Source of the DNA: Xiphophorus maculatus | Taxonomy: Eukaryota > Chordata > Actinopteri > Cyprinodontiformes > Poeciliidae | Assembly: GCF_002775205.1 (NCBI RefSeq) | Contig: NC_036443.1 | Location: 15,903,373-15,967,372 of the forward strand | DNA length: 64,000 bases | Direction of reading: 5' to 3' | Part shown: positions 52,733 to 64,000 of the stretch, piece by piece | Layout of the letters: the number at the start of each line of letters is the position of its first letter | Position numbering within the stretch: position 1 is the stretch's first letter | Position numbers and translations under genes: made by a program | Notes under the pieces: model-generated | What the model was told of the DNA's origin: nothing | What the model saw: the letters and a program-made list of their open reading frames with translations, nothing else | Databases searched by the model: none

Positions 52733-53465
52733 ATGACATGTCCGAATAACATATCGCCCGGTAACTTCCTGATGGATTCCTTAATGGGAGGATCATCTTC
52801 CTACAGGGCTGAGGGCTATTCCAGCAACCCGGGAATGTACATTCATTCAGCTGCAGAGTACGGATACTCAGTGATGAGGAACATTGGGAAGGTTGGATCA
52901 TCCCCACTCTCCAAAAGAGACGAGGGTCCTCCAGGCAGCGTCTCGCTCGGCGCCTTCCAGGATGCGCCCTACCTGTCAGCGCAGCTGGCCACATGGACAC
53001 CAGGCTCCAAAAGCAGCAGGGACGAGCAACCTGTTGCCCACCAGTGTTTACAGCCCTGCTCGTTTCCAGCGGGCAGCGTCAAAGAGGAGGCGTTTTGTTG
53101 CCTCTATCAAGATGACAGCAATAAGGGGAAACAGACAACAGAGTCGGCCACTTACATCCGGCTCGGAGACAATAGCTGCCGGCGGCCTGAGCAGACGGCA
53201 GCCTCCTCCAGTGGCGGCTATTTCCAGGTGTACGGCGGGGAGAGGCCACAGCAGAACGAGCAGCAGCAGCAGCAGCTTCCCTCCGGCTTTACTCTGACCC
53301 ACTTGGCGTCATCTGTTGAAACAACAGCAGAGTCGACAGTGAGCTGCAGCAAAGTCGCGCAGGAGGTAGCCAGAGAGGCTCCTAAAACAGATGAGGGTGA
53401 GAGCAGGAAGGAAGACAAGGCCAAGAGTGACAGCTGCTCAGATAACTCGGACGGGGAAATTAAAG
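52733..53465 (+). CDS. hoxc10a: Hoxc10a exon 1
   Basis: Encodes residues 1-244 plus one base of the group 10 HoxC transcription factor, which in vertebrates specifies lumbar/posterior trunk identity. MTCPNNISPGNF, the GMYIHSAAEYGYSVMR block, LSKRDEG and the SVKEEAFCCLY segment correspond to HOXC10 (MTCPRNV..., GMYMQSG..., LSKRDEG, SVKEENVCCMY). A short glutamine run (about residues 178-182) and an acidic/serine C-terminal part follow. The exon ends GAAATTAAAG|GTATAC in phase 1. An upstream open frame continues 5' of this ATG through the poly-T, but homology fixes the start here. Confidence 0.96.
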
Positions 53466-53504
53466 GTATACTCCCCCTCCCGGACACACGTGCATAAATA
53501 TATG

Positions 53505-53559
<55 letters not shown>

Positions 53560-55524
53560 ACTTAACCTAACGGGTGTGATAATATAAATCGAATGTTCAC
53601 GTGTGTGTGTGAAAAATCTCACCAAAATATTCCAAGCATGGAGGCTTCGTGGAAGTGCATGTTGTGTTTCCGTATGTAGCATATGCTTCAACTCGGTCTC
53701 TCAGGGGTTACGGTGCCACTGGTATTTAACACCTTTCTATTAATGGGGGTATGTGAGACGGGCAGTTATCATCGAAATAAACACACTTCCTCTCTTACAC
53801 AGATGCACGGTAGTACTAACGCACAAAGCCTGTCACACAAAAGCACAAAAAGCACAAAGCTAGACTGTTTTTTTGCTTCTAAATCGTAGTTTAGAACAAC
53901 AACATTTACTTTACAAATATGCTGCTTGAAATATTATTTATCCACAAAGATCAACTTTATTAGAGCATATTTCCGAGGCTTCCATATAAGGCTTGTATAA
54001 GAAGTATTTTTTTTCCTGCATGGAGATTGTGACTATATTCATAAAGCAACGTGTTACTTTTGAAAATGTCAGTGTTTATTACGCTAATTATTTATAATAA
54101 TTTATTATGCTCATGCTTTTAGTTTTGGTTAATGTTCGTTTAAATACCAAGGCAAGAAAAAGCGTGTGTCCTGGCTTTCTTGTCATATTTATTTAATGGT
54201 TTGACTCAGCCACAAATACAAATACAGCGATTCTGTCAAATTCTGAGAGTTCGACCTAACAAAAAAAAAAAAAGCTCATTGAGATATTGACTGAATTTTT
54301 AAAGGGCCCTGATAGTAGCTATGATATGTAATTAATTTAAAATTAAGCTATTGACATGAAGCAAATAACACACCCCCACTCCCACACACACCCACACCCA
54401 CACACACACACATATGTCTTTTACATAAATGCAGAACATTGTAACTGGTCATTCTCTTAATCTATTTCCAGAATGTCACAGTTATGTGTGTGTGTGTGTG
54501 TGTGTGGGTGTGTGTGTGTGCGCGCGTGGATGTATGTGTGTCTTGTCTGTCTGTCTGTAATGGGGAGTGGTTTGGGGGATACGGGTGGCGTGTGTGTGAG
54601 TGAGTCTGTGTCTTTGTACGTTTTGTACTCCCATACAAAATTAAATGTTTTGGAAATTATTAAATGTGGGCCTCACGCTGAGAATTCACATTAGACTAAT
54701 CACTGCTGCCACTGGGTGCGTTTGTGGATAACAGAGGCGTTACTCCCCTGACTCTGTGAAGTTAATCAAAAAAGTCATTCATCGTGCAGTAGTTATTTAT
54801 TTGTTTGGTTGGTATGTTTCCTTCCTTCCTTTTCTTCTTTCTTTTTTATTGTCCTTTCTTTCTTTCAGCTCCCTTTTTAATTTTTAACTATAAAATGTGA
54901 ATAAGTGCTTTTTTGTGGAATTTTGCTGAGTAAATATGAGATAAAGGTCTTCCTGTCACCCCCACAGACACCCCCCTCTGTCCTTTTTTTTTTTTTATAT
55001 TTATTTTGCTTTTTTATATGCCTTTTTTTTTATCATGAACGTCTTCCTTTGCAACAAGGAACTTCTTTCGCTTTGAATTTAACCTCTTAAAAAAATCTTT
55101 TGGCTCTTGAGTGCGAACGGCAATAAAATTTTATGGGAGTCTGAGGTGCAACAAAGACAATAGTTGCTTCTTGGGGTGGTTTGATTTGATCTAATTACAG
55201 TTGTACATCACGCAAAAAGCAATTTGTAGCTAGTCTGGTGGGTCGTAGGCAAAACGTGCGGTGTACCTCATTTGTTAAAGTGGAAAGGGAAGCGTCCACA
55301 TCCAGGTAAAAGCTACTTTGACATCCTGATCACTGTAAAGTCATTTAAGGAGTTCTGGATGTGATACAGGAAACGGGTGCGTGCTGGTTGGTTCTCTTCC
55401 CAGTCATGTCTGTCAGGATTTATCCACTGCTTTTTTTATTGATTGATTTTTTTTTTGTTTGTTTGTTTGTATGTTTTATTACTGCTTTCATCCTTTCACT
55501 GTTGTGTTTGTCCCATTCCGATAG
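53466..55524 (+). other. hoxc10a: hoxc10a intron (2.06 kb)
   Basis: Donor GTATAC and acceptor CATTCCGATAG, with a T-rich tract centred about 55430-55500. It holds TA/TG repeats (53498-53557), CA (54370-54411) and TG (54485-54531) runs; the rest is AT-rich and unremarkable. Confidence 0.88.
53498..53557. repeat. (TA)n(TG)n microsatellite
   Basis: Compound repeat only 33 bp after the exon 1 donor. Confidence 0.95.
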
Positions 55525-55802
55525 ATGATTTATCCGCGGAAAAGACAACGGGAAGCTGGTTAAAAGCCAAAAGTGGAAGGAAGAAGCGGTGTCCCTACAC
55601 AAAGCACCAGACCCTGGAGCTGGAGAAGGAGTTCTTGTTCAACATGTATCTGTCTCGGGAGCGCCGCCTGGAGATCAGCCGCAGTATCAACCTGACCGAC
55701 AGACAGGTCAAGATCTGGTTCCAAAACAGACGCATGAAGCTCAAGAAGCTCAACAGGGAGAGCCGGGAAAGGGAGCAGAGTGCAGTTTACAACTATTCCT
55801 GA
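55525..55802 (+). CDS. hoxc10a: Hoxc10a exon 2 (homeodomain)
   Basis: Completes a 336-residue protein. The exon begins [17 protein letters not shown]; the tryptophan in GSWL (W256) is the posterior-class PBX-contact residue found as NWL in HOX9/10 proteins. The homeodomain is about residues 262-321: [60 protein letters not shown]. The stop is TGA 55800-55802 after AVYNYS. Relative to human HOXC10 (EIKAENTTGNWLTAKS) the linker is diverged but in frame. Confidence 0.98.
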
Positions 55803-55969
55803 AGACTCTGTCAGCTTCAGACGTACTCACGCATACACCACAGGGGACCGTTTGTGTTGCAAATAGACATGCATGCGTCATTTTGTAATGCTTTTATCGG
55901 TTTTCTTTTCATGTGCACACAAACACACACATTAAGGGTGCCTTCTAATGTGAATAGAAAAGCTGCAAC

Positions 55970-56009
<40 letters not shown>

Positions 56010-56260
56010 GGAAGATTGAGGTGCAATTGTTTTGTGACTATTGAGGCGGCGTCGGCCAGATTATAAATTTACAGTGACACTTTGACACTGCTGAGCTGTT
56101 CATGTTTTGTCACTTGTGTACTGCTGCTGCTGCTGCTGCTTCTTCTTCGTTTTGGTGTCTGTGGGAATTTCGTGCTGTGTAACGTGCATGCACAAGGTGA
56201 CATTAAGCTCTGTCATGCTAAACGGTTCCAAACTAATAAAAAAAGAGGAGGATAAAATGG
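55803..56260 (+). other. hoxc10a: hoxc10a probable 3' UTR
   Basis: AATAAA at 56235-56240 is the first polyadenylation signal. Within it are a (GA)16 repeat at 55976-56006 and a (CTG) run at 56120-56139. Confidence 0.45.
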
Positions 56261-56418
56261 AGAAGTACCACCAACTTTGTCCTTCCCCTGGCACACTGGG
56301 TTTGAAAACGTGAGGGAGGGGAAGACGCTGCGGATGGGAGGAAGGAGATCATGGCAGTTTTAATAGAATTGAGAGACCATAACGTTGATTTAAATATTAT
56401 CCAGGTGACCACAGTAAG

Positions 56419-56427
56419 TCAAGGTCA
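56419..56427 (+). promoter_or_regulatory. TCAAGGTCA nuclear-receptor extended half-site
   Basis: Exact TCAAGGTCA, the site class bound by NR5A, ERR and NR6A1 receptors, about 0.95 kb upstream of mir-196a. Confidence 0.35.
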
Positions 56428-56897
56428 TAAAATTCTAATGTCAGGTTCGCCCTGGAAAGCGTTGGGGGTGGATTTTATGATCTGCAAATATAATGTGCCG
56501 CAGCAGTAAAAGATGCGTTTAAAGGTGTGTGTGTGTGCGTGTGTGTGTGTGTGTGTGTGTATGTGTGCGGAGGAGGACTAATCCACACGGCAAAGAGCCC
56601 CGTGCAAAGTGCAGCAAGCCAGCCGGGGTGCTGCGTGGGCTGCAGGGAGCAGCAGGAACCACCGCCGCCGCCTCCACTGCAGGCGGGGATGGGGTGGGTG
56701 GGTGGGATGGGGGGGGGGGGGGGGGGTAATTGAGCTTCGTAACTGCTGGAAGATAAGAAACATGGAGGATAAAGGCACAAGGAGAAAGGCTGCGGGTGCA
56801 GGAGTGATACGCATCGGAACAATAGGAGCGCACCTGTGTGGATGCGAGGAGGCAAGGAAAGGTAGGATGGATGATTTTGTTTCCTGATTTGGAGGCT

Positions 56898-56942
56898 GTG
56901 CCACAGCTGTCAGCGGGGCTTGCCTGACAGCTCGTGTGGCAC
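56898..56942. ncRNA. candidate structured hairpin of unknown type
   Basis: GTGCCACAGCTGTCAG (56898-56913) pairs completely with CTGACAGC (56924-56931) plus TGTGGCAC (56935-56942), leaving only a 3-nt bulge (TCG) and a 10-nt loop. It lies 0.45 kb upstream of mir-196a on the same pri-transcript side. The arms also contain an E-box CAGCTG and MEIS/TGIF-like CTGTCA/TGACAG, so it may be a DNA-level element instead. Confidence 0.35.
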
Positions 56943-57372
56943 GCACTGTGCATGCTTGATCATGTCACTGTTGTTTATATGAAGTTGTCTCGCGTAAAAA
57001 AAAATCCAGTAAGCATGCTGTTGATTGGTGTTATAGCTTTCCTTTTTTAAAATAGCAAAACTGGCTGTTGGATTTTTTTTATTTTTGTTTTTATTTTGCA
57101 TTATGCTGCTGGATCTTGAATGTAGCTGTTAGTTTGGACCAATTTCCTCTCCTGTGATGCTGCAGGGTTAGCTTTTTATCTTTGGAAGAAAAAAAAAAAA
57201 ATTATTTGTTCCCAAACGAACCATGCAATCGACTGAAAAAGTAAACAAGCAATGTGTGAAATAGTGTATCTGCTGAGTTTATACTTGCCCTTTTCCCTCA
57301 TTGTGCTGGTTGTCGCTCATCATCTTGTTGCCTTTTACACTGCTGTCTCCTTTCAATGGATATTTGCACGAA

Positions 57373-57456
57373 GCTGAAGCGTGGTTTAGGTAGTTTCATG
57401 TTGTTGGGGTTGGCTTCCTGACTCGGCAACAAGAAACTGCCTTGATTACGTCAGTT
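57373..57456 (+). ncRNA. mir196a: mir-196a precursor
   Basis: The mature 5p strand lies at 57387-57408 (seed AGGTAGT, continuing TTCATGTTGTTGGG) and matches vertebrate miR-196a exactly. The 3p arm CGGCAACAAGAAACTGCCTT is at 57424-57443. The arms pair with a few G-U wobbles and one mismatch, extended by CTGA/TCAG and CGTG/TACG in the lower stem, with a short terminal loop near 57409-57423. The position between group 10 and group 9 on the Hox sense strand is the conserved vertebrate location (human MIR196A2 between HOXC10 and HOXC9). Known targets of the family include Hox8-class mRNAs and Nr6a1. Ends of the precursor are estimated from pairing. Confidence 0.97.
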
Positions 57457-57801
57457 CGTCTTCATCAAGGGCACAATTTCCACTGAATTGCCCCCCTATA
57501 GGCACCTCCAGGTTTTCCCCCCCGCAAATGGCATTGTAAATGAACTGGGGCAGCTATACCTTGGACAGGGAAGTTTTGTTTCTTTGCTGTTAGTTTGTGG
57601 CGGGGCTGTAAAAAGCTTCTGAGGCTCTCACAAGGAGAATGGGCTGTAAACAAGCAGGGGTAAACTTTTTTAGATTGTGTTGCGTCTGTCGGTTAGGGGC
57701 TTTTGTGTGTACGTGCTGTCGCTTCACGATGAAACAAACGCATTGATATTAGTCAAAGAAATTTCACATTTTGGACTCACTTTGCAGCTGTTTTGAGGGG
57801 A

Positions 57802-57905
<104 letters not shown>

Positions 57906-58572
57906 TTAATTGAATCGCATTTGCGTTGTTTTCAAGATTGCTCTAAACGTTTGTTTGCCAAACTCAAATTTTCATTCGGAAGAGTTCAAATAGAAAATGA
58001 AATACTCTCTGTCATTACAAATTAATAGAAGACGAATAACTACATGCAACATCAGGAGACAAACAGATGTGTTTCGCTTAGAGACTCACGTTTGTTTTTT
58101 GATAAATATCATTTTTATTCTTTTTTTTTTGCTTTGCTTTGTCACACTTGGTTTTTGATTCTCTTATCAAATAATTACGTTCATTTCTACCTATTACGGC
58201 AAGATCTTAGTAAGATTTTCCACGCTAGAAGCGTCATCCTTTCGTCATTTTTCAGCCTTTTATTTTTTTTTGTATTTTTTATTTCGCACAGGTAAATAAC
58301 TTCTTGTCGTGCATGGGGTCAGGCCTTATGCGGACCATAACTTAAGGCGTTATGCTTAACAGCTAACAATTTTGTGATTATTGCAAGGTCAATTCAAGAA
58401 AATCAATCAAACGTGATAGGGATCCAAGATCCCGCAAAAAAAAAACAAAAAAAAAACATGATAGAAAGCGTTTCTCTTTTGGAGCAGTCAACATGTTTTC
58501 TGTGTCAGTGTTTATTCCGATTTGTCATTTTCTTGGCCCCCACTTTTTTTTTTTTTTTTTTTTTTTGGCTTT

Positions 58573-58850
58573 AGCGCCACTTGGAAGAGACAGTCTGGAA
58601 TCCAAAGTCATTTTCATTCAGCACCGTGAATGAGCGTGTCTCTTGGAATGCGCCATTGTACAAAGACTTCACAGTAACAGGAAACAGCCCCACAGAGCTG
58701 CACAGATCCAACCTAAAACCGTGCAAGCATAAAACAATTTATGCCACGCCGCAAGTGGTTCTCTTTGCAGCAATCGGAGCCGTTAGACAGGCGCGTCTTT
58801 TGGCGGAAGATGAGGATGTCCTGGTCTGACAGCAGCATGATCTGACTTCA
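58573..58850. promoter_or_regulatory. candidate regulatory block with CTCF-like motif
   Basis: AGCGCCACTTGGAAG at 58573-58587 is, on the minus strand, CTTCCAAGTGGCGCT, close to the CTCF core. The following GC-balanced block (TTATGCCACGCCGCAAGTGG, AATCGGAGCCGTTAGACAGG) is non-repetitive. An 82-codon + strand open frame here shows no protein family. Confidence 0.3.
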
Positions 58851-60092
58851 AATCCTCTAACGGGTTTCTTCCTTTATTTTATTTTATTTTTTTTTATTTT
58901 ATGTTTTTGCCTCTCCTCCGCCTTCGAAATATCCGCATATATGTGTAGATATTTGTAACAGTGAGACTTTTTCCGTTAATGACACACAACAAAGGAAACC
59001 TTAACGCTGCATATGTTTGAATACTGTTTGAAAAATTGGGTGAAATGCTTTTACATCGATTTTAATGTATTGGCATATTCGGTCTCACTTTCTGTCTCTA
59101 TGCGTTCAGTTTAATGGCGCGTAATAAAAGCGGACGGTCTAAAACAAAAAAGCATACCTAAAGTTTCGTGTTACTTTCACTCTGTTATAATTTCATCAAC
59201 GTAGATCTGTTCCTTTTCCGAAACCATATTTGTGTTGTCATCCTTTTCGGGGGTGAATCATAATAAAAGTGACTTCCGCATAAAATGGATATCTTCAAAA
59301 CTGTTGTCAACAAAGATATTACTTGCATTTAATGACATCATGAATATTATCAACATTGGCCAAATTACCTTGGATATATACAAATGAGTACAACATATTG
59401 CCGCAGGACACTTTTGAACAGCGGGCCTGATCATCAGTAAAGTTTTATTAGAAGGCTGCAGTTATCTCAGAGTAACGGAAACCGTTTGAAGTTGGATTAT
59501 CTGAAACCAGAAACTTTCATCTCGGAGAGAGAACTCTCAAATCCAGTTAGTGCAGAAGTCCACGGGATCACTGGGCTCTTTAGTTCAAAACATTGTGTTT
59601 CAGCTGCGCTATCTGCTTAACACATGGGACTTGCATAAAGAAGTCGTGGTATTCCTTTTGAGTGGGCCCATGTGGAGCCTTGCAGCACACACAGTCTGGT
59701 CCAAATATGACACCGAAGGAACTGACCGCGTGTGTTGCGTGGGATGGAGAAAGCAAAAGGGGAAAGTGTTTGATCCGAACCTTGTTTGGCAAATAAATTC
59801 TGCTGAGTCGGCGTTATTATATTTTTATCACTGTAAAGATGAAGAACTATAAAGGAATATTAAGTTAGACTTTTCGGGCTATTTTGTTTTTGCTTTTTTT
59901 TTTGTAGAGGTATTACAATTACTCGTTATTTGTTGAAATCCTTGCTATTTGGATGAGATTAAGTGCTTTCAATAAAAGAAATGGATCTTTTCATATGATT
60001 ATGCTTTTGGTAGCAACACGAAGAGGTATTAGACACTTATGTGTTACTGTATTTTATAATCATCTCTTCGTTGGACTGTCGAGCTTTGCATG

Positions 60093-60093
<1 letters not shown>

Positions 60094-60158
<65 letters not shown>
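60094..60158. repeat. (AT)n microsatellite
   Basis: About 32 AT units. Confidence 0.96.
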
Positions 60159-60160
<2 letters not shown>

Positions 60161-61983
60161 CAATTTGCAGGGTTTTTTTGCATTTTTAAAAATAAAACAT
60201 TTTTTAATAAATAAGTTAAAACTTTAGTTTATGTTAAGCACTGGTTCTGACTATTGTAATCAGGAAGGAGAATGTCATAGTTAACATTAATTGAATCTTT
60301 GGTGAACTGCGGCAACACCCCTACTCCTTTATCTACGCAGCTGTTCGCTGCTTGGTTTCAGCTCCCACTTTGAATTTAGCTGCACATGGTCATACATAAG
60401 GATTACAAAACAGTCAAGCATCATCTGCAGACCAGATATGAATCATATAGCCTTAGTGCTAAGATGCTTTCTCTTTTGTGATGATGTAATGTGAAGCTCT
60501 CGCTTACATGTGTGACTCGGACACCTGAAATGGAAGCACGAAATAACTCCCGTGCAAACTTTCATGACAGACTTGGTGTCATGTTTTCGGGGGACTGTTT
60601 TAAAGAGCACAATATCTTCTCCTTGATCCGAATTAAAACTGCTCGAGAGGAGCTAAAAGCTGATGTTTTATCCTCATTTGGAGCCATTTTGCTTCCCTTC
60701 TGCTGCTTAAATTGGTCATTTCGACTCTTTATTTTTCATGCAGCCTTCTTTTGGAAATATGCCAGCAAACGTGATTCTCCTGTTCACGCACAACATATTA
60801 TTTTTCCTGGATTTGAACCAGACTTTCAAAATGTAAAAGCAGACAATAATTATCTTTAAGATAATTATTATTATTATTATTCGACATGCTACAGTTGCAG
60901 GTCGCAAGAAAATACAGAAAAAGAAAGACGAGAGCACAGGCTTATTTAACATTATCACGTTTTTATTACAAAGTAAGTGGACAAATGAGTAAGATTCATA
61001 TTGTGGAGCTCTTGTTTTAATATCAATCAAATGGTAAGCACACATTAACACATGCTGGCACGTGCATGCACGCGCACACAAACAGAGTATGCACGTAATG
61101 GACGCCTCGTCATATCTTGACGCATCGGACGGTCCGTCCTCGTCACATATTGAACCACAGGTGCACTTCCAAAACAATATAAGTGATCTCTTTGGAGTGC
61201 AATAAATATGTATACAGGATACATAGTGACTTTATATGACTGCATATTAAAGTAATAAATGGCCTGTGAGTGTCATTCATTTACGTTTTTATATCACATG
61301 AAGAAACAGGCGTTAACATCCGGCATACAGAAAACAACTTCTGAATATAGCTGATTCATACTGTGGCATATATATGCAGTGTGGATCTGTTTGCTCTCAT
61401 AAATCCTTGGCAAAACGTTGAACTCGCTCGGTTCAGTCAGCCGCGTTCATCAACAATCACATCACAACACCGTTTTGACGTGATCCGGGTTAAGGTCTGC
61501 CGTCTGGCCTTTTAAATTTCATGGTTGAATCTGAACTCAGCAAGCAAGAGAAACCCAACACTATCTCAATTTTTTGTTTGAAAAGAACAACAAAGCACGA
61601 AGCACCGACTCTCGGTCTTAAACGGTTTGAGACTTAAAATAAAACAATTAAATTAGGAATATTAGGGAGGAAACACCTGGACCTTGACTGGTAGTACTTT
61701 AGTGACAACAGTAGAGAGGAGACACTGCTGTTTGTTATTGATTGTCTAGACGACATTTTTGAAGTGGATGGAATGCACCGCTGAAATAATCGGAGATAAC
61801 TTTGGAACGACAATGCGCGCTTTTAAACAGTTCAATTTTTTATTTTATTTTGTATGCAATCAATATAATAATCTAAAAATTTACCGCATGAACTCTTCTT
61901 TGTTCCTCTGTTGCTATTCAGCTTGAGTTTTTAAACTAGTACTCCAAAATTACCCTGAAAAATTTTACATAGAAAAATATGTG

Positions 61984-61986
<3 letters not shown>

Positions 61987-62078
<92 letters not shown>
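61987..62078. repeat. (TA)n microsatellite
   Basis: About 46 TA units, 1.2 kb upstream of hoxc9a. Confidence 0.97.
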
Positions 62079-62080
<2 letters not shown>

Positions 62081-62269
62081 CTCCAAATGAGAGTAGCCTA
62101 TGTAGGACGTTGTTATTGTATTTTTCTCCTGTTTTTGTAGTGTTGCGATTTTACTAAGTCGGTGAATGGCTCCTTCTCAGGTGTCAGACATCAGAAGTGT
62201 GTTGTGAAGTAAACCGGCAGGATACAATAGTAACATTTTCAATTTTATGAACGCTTTCATGGAGTTGTA

Positions 62270-62580
62270 TACCCCCTTATGTAAACCCCGTCATATCATC
62301 TGCTGCTCTCGGCCATTTCAATTTCATTATTTTTATTTTATTTTATTTTTTTAGCAGGCGCACACAATGGTGGCGGCTTTTATTTTTAGCAGGGATCTCA
62401 GATGCTCTCCATATTAACGATACGTTTATGAACAATCAAATGGTCCTCGTTAAAATTTATTGATGGACATAAAAACCTCGAACGGTCACTGGCCGAATAT
62501 AGTTGGCTTTTTTAGTGGGCTGTGAGTCTGTAAGCCTTCGGAATCTCCTTCTCGGCAGTATCTGCACAAACCCCATTTAG
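62270..62580. promoter_or_regulatory. candidate hoxc9a upstream regulatory element
   Basis: Several TTTAT-type CDX/Abd-B sites (GGCTTTTATTTTTAGC, ACGTTTATGAACAATC, AATTTATTGATGG) in a dense, non-repetitive block 0.7-1.0 kb upstream of hoxc9a. Confidence 0.3.
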
Positions 62581-63109
62581 GGAATGTTTGGTCTTCAGGC
62601 TCTCGTTAAAAGTCGTGCGAAATGCATCCCTTATTTTGATTCTCCCCCGTTTCCACCGTGCACGTCCCCCTGCTGCAGCTGCGGATGCTCCCGTGGAGGC
62701 TTTTCTCTTTATATATCCCTGAAAACAATAAACAGCATTCTACGAGAAGTTATAAACTCCTCACTTTATCAAATGCTGTTTTACCGAGGATAAAAAGAGC
62801 CAACGATTCAATAAACGCTTTAATGCTGTAACAGTATCTATTGAAGTAGCATAGAGCTCTGACAGAGATTAATTACACCATCAAATAGTTCCTTGCTTTA
62901 ACACGCAATGTGCGCAGGTCTGTGCTACGACTGGATAAAGATCTAGCTGCAGCACAGCGCATGAATGGTTTCCTTATTTTAAAAAAAAAAGAAATGTTAT
63001 GGCAATTTTACCTCTATGAGTCCAGGAATGAAGTGAAAGAACACTTTGTTTAATCCCATTTATGTGCATTGGTATCCCTGGATAAGTGGCGCATTGATCC
63101 ACTGTACAA

Positions 63110-63276
63110 TTTTTGTGGGGGTAAATATAATCACGTGTCAGCGGGTCAGCCAATGGGAGCCAGGGAAGCTTTGAGAAATAATTACCTGCCTTGATTGTTC
63201 TATGGCTAGATAAAAAAGTACACATACACTCCATATAATAAACGGATGCATGTAAAAGAGTCGGGGAGGCTTCGAC
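63110..63276 (+). promoter_or_regulatory. hoxc9a: hoxc9a proximal promoter and 5' UTR
   Basis: E-box in ATCACGTGTCAGCGGG (CACGTG at 63132-63137), then CCAAT at 63150-63154 exactly 12 bp on, as in hoxc12a. A TATA-like GATAAAAAAG lies near 63209-63218, about 60 bp before the ATG. Confidence 0.5.
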
Positions 63277-63820
63277 ATGTCGACCACGGGTCCCATAAGT
63301 AATTATTATGTGGACTCCTTGATCAACCATGAGAACGAGGATGTCCTTGCTGCGACTCGATTCTCTGCTCCCGGTTCGCACCCAGCTGGCCCCCGTCCGA
63401 CGTCCCTAGTCCCGGAGTGCGCCGACTATCCTTCCTGCAGCTTCGCACCCAAACCGACCGTGTTCTCTACGTCCTGGGCCCCCGGACACTCCCAGTCATC
63501 AGTGGTCTACCATCCGTACAGTCACCAGCCGCACTTAGGCACAGACTCGAGGTATATGCGTTCATGGCTCGAGCCGATCTCGGGCGCCGTGCCTTTTCAC
63601 GGCTACCCGGGGAACGGCAGACATTACGGATTGAAGCCCGACGCCTTCCAGGAGCACAGAGCCGGGGAATGCCTCAGCTCCGCCGGACGGACCTACCCGG
63701 ATTATCTGTACTGCTCGTCCACTGATATGCGAGACAAGACGCCGCAGAACGTCCCCTCTCCGGAGTCGGAGCTTCTTGCGTCTGGGAAGCATAAGGAGGA
63801 GAAGCCGGAGCTAGATCCTA
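63277..63820 (+). CDS. hoxc9a: Hoxc9a exon 1 (partial gene; exon 2 outside window)
   Basis: Encodes residues 1-181 plus one base of the group 9 HoxC transcription factor. MSTTGPISNYYVDSLINHEN is the conserved Hox9 activation-domain start, followed by FPSCSFAPKP-type sequence (here YPSCSFAPKPTVFSTSWAPG), QSSVVYHPYSHQPHLG, TDSRYMRSWLEPISG and the HKEEKPELDPS end. All correspond to HOXC9. The exon ends GATCCTA|GTAAGT in phase 1, matching the usual DPS/N-P junction. The homeodomain exon with the ANW PBX-contact motif must lie to the right of the window. Confidence 0.97.
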
Positions 63821-64000
63821 GTAAGTTAACGCTTCTTTTACAGCCAGGAAGCATTCTTGTTTTGGTCTGAAACTGTTGTGAAACGGAATTAGAAATGGCT
63901 TCTCCCTTTTCCTTGCGGCTCAAATGTGAAACGCCTGTGCTAGAAGGGGGAAAGCTTAAGGAACTATAAAAGACAAACGCTACCAGGCTAATATTGGGGG
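63821..64000 (+). other. hoxc9a: start of hoxc9a intron
   Basis: Begins with a strong donor, GTAAGT. Nothing else is recognised before the window ends. Confidence 0.9.

Noticed and set aside
59550-59852. 100-codon + strand frame between mir-196a and hoxc9a
   Set aside because: Open on both strands in a GC-balanced block with no domain, no signal peptide and no splice context; more likely non-coding.
60845-60869. Perfect 12-bp palindrome AATAATTATCTT/AAGATAATTATT
   Set aside because: Mostly low-complexity A/T merging into an ATT repeat, so pairing is cheap by chance.

Overview
The window is a stretch of a teleost fish genome holding the 5' (posterior, Abd-B class) end of a HoxC cluster. Five two-exon homeobox genes lie head to tail on the + strand in canonical order: hoxc13a, hoxc12a, hoxc11a, hoxc10a and the first exon of hoxc9a, whose homeodomain exon is beyond the right edge. 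The C assignment comes from the N-terminal exons, which match HoxC paralogues closely. The 'a' (Ca) assignment is an inference: group 10 and group 9 genes are kept next to 11-13, whereas the zebrafish Cb cluster lacks 10 and 9 and most spiny-rayed fishes have lost Cb. Long AT/ATT/CA microsatellites and fragments of common teleost repeats fit a percomorph-type fish; I cannot name the species.

Layout. 1-17.6 kb: gene-free flank upstream of hoxc13a. It holds a fold-back repeat, a ~1 kb transposon with terminal inverted repeats, a decayed Tc1-like element, a common repeat fragment and nuclear-receptor-like motifs; no evx gene is visible. 17.9-21.0 kb: hoxc13a (306 aa). 21.0-29.3 kb: intergenic, with several likely enhancers. 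29.3-31.2 kb: hoxc12a (282 aa) with a probable ~2 kb 3' UTR. 33-42.6 kb: intergenic, microsatellite-rich. 42.6-45.0 kb: hoxc11a (325 aa). 45-52.7 kb: intergenic, ending in a near-perfect CTCF motif. 52.7-55.8 kb: hoxc10a (336 aa). 55.8-63.3 kb: intergenic, with the mir-196a hairpin. 63.3-63.8 kb: hoxc9a exon 1.

How it fits together. The genes encode DNA-binding transcription factors that pattern posterior axial and appendage structures. mir-196a is a known post-transcriptional regulator of Hox genes and of Nr6a1. Two unexpected patterns stand out. First, four of the five proximal promoters carry CACGTG 99-145 bp upstream of the ATG, with related flanks and, in two of them, an identical E-box to CCAAT spacing. 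Second, nuclear-receptor sites of the TCAAG(G/T)TCA type (NR6A1/NR5A/ERR-like) occur more often than composition predicts and cluster between hoxc13a and hoxc12a. All counts were made by eye, and conservation claims for non-coding blocks are inference because no alignment was run.
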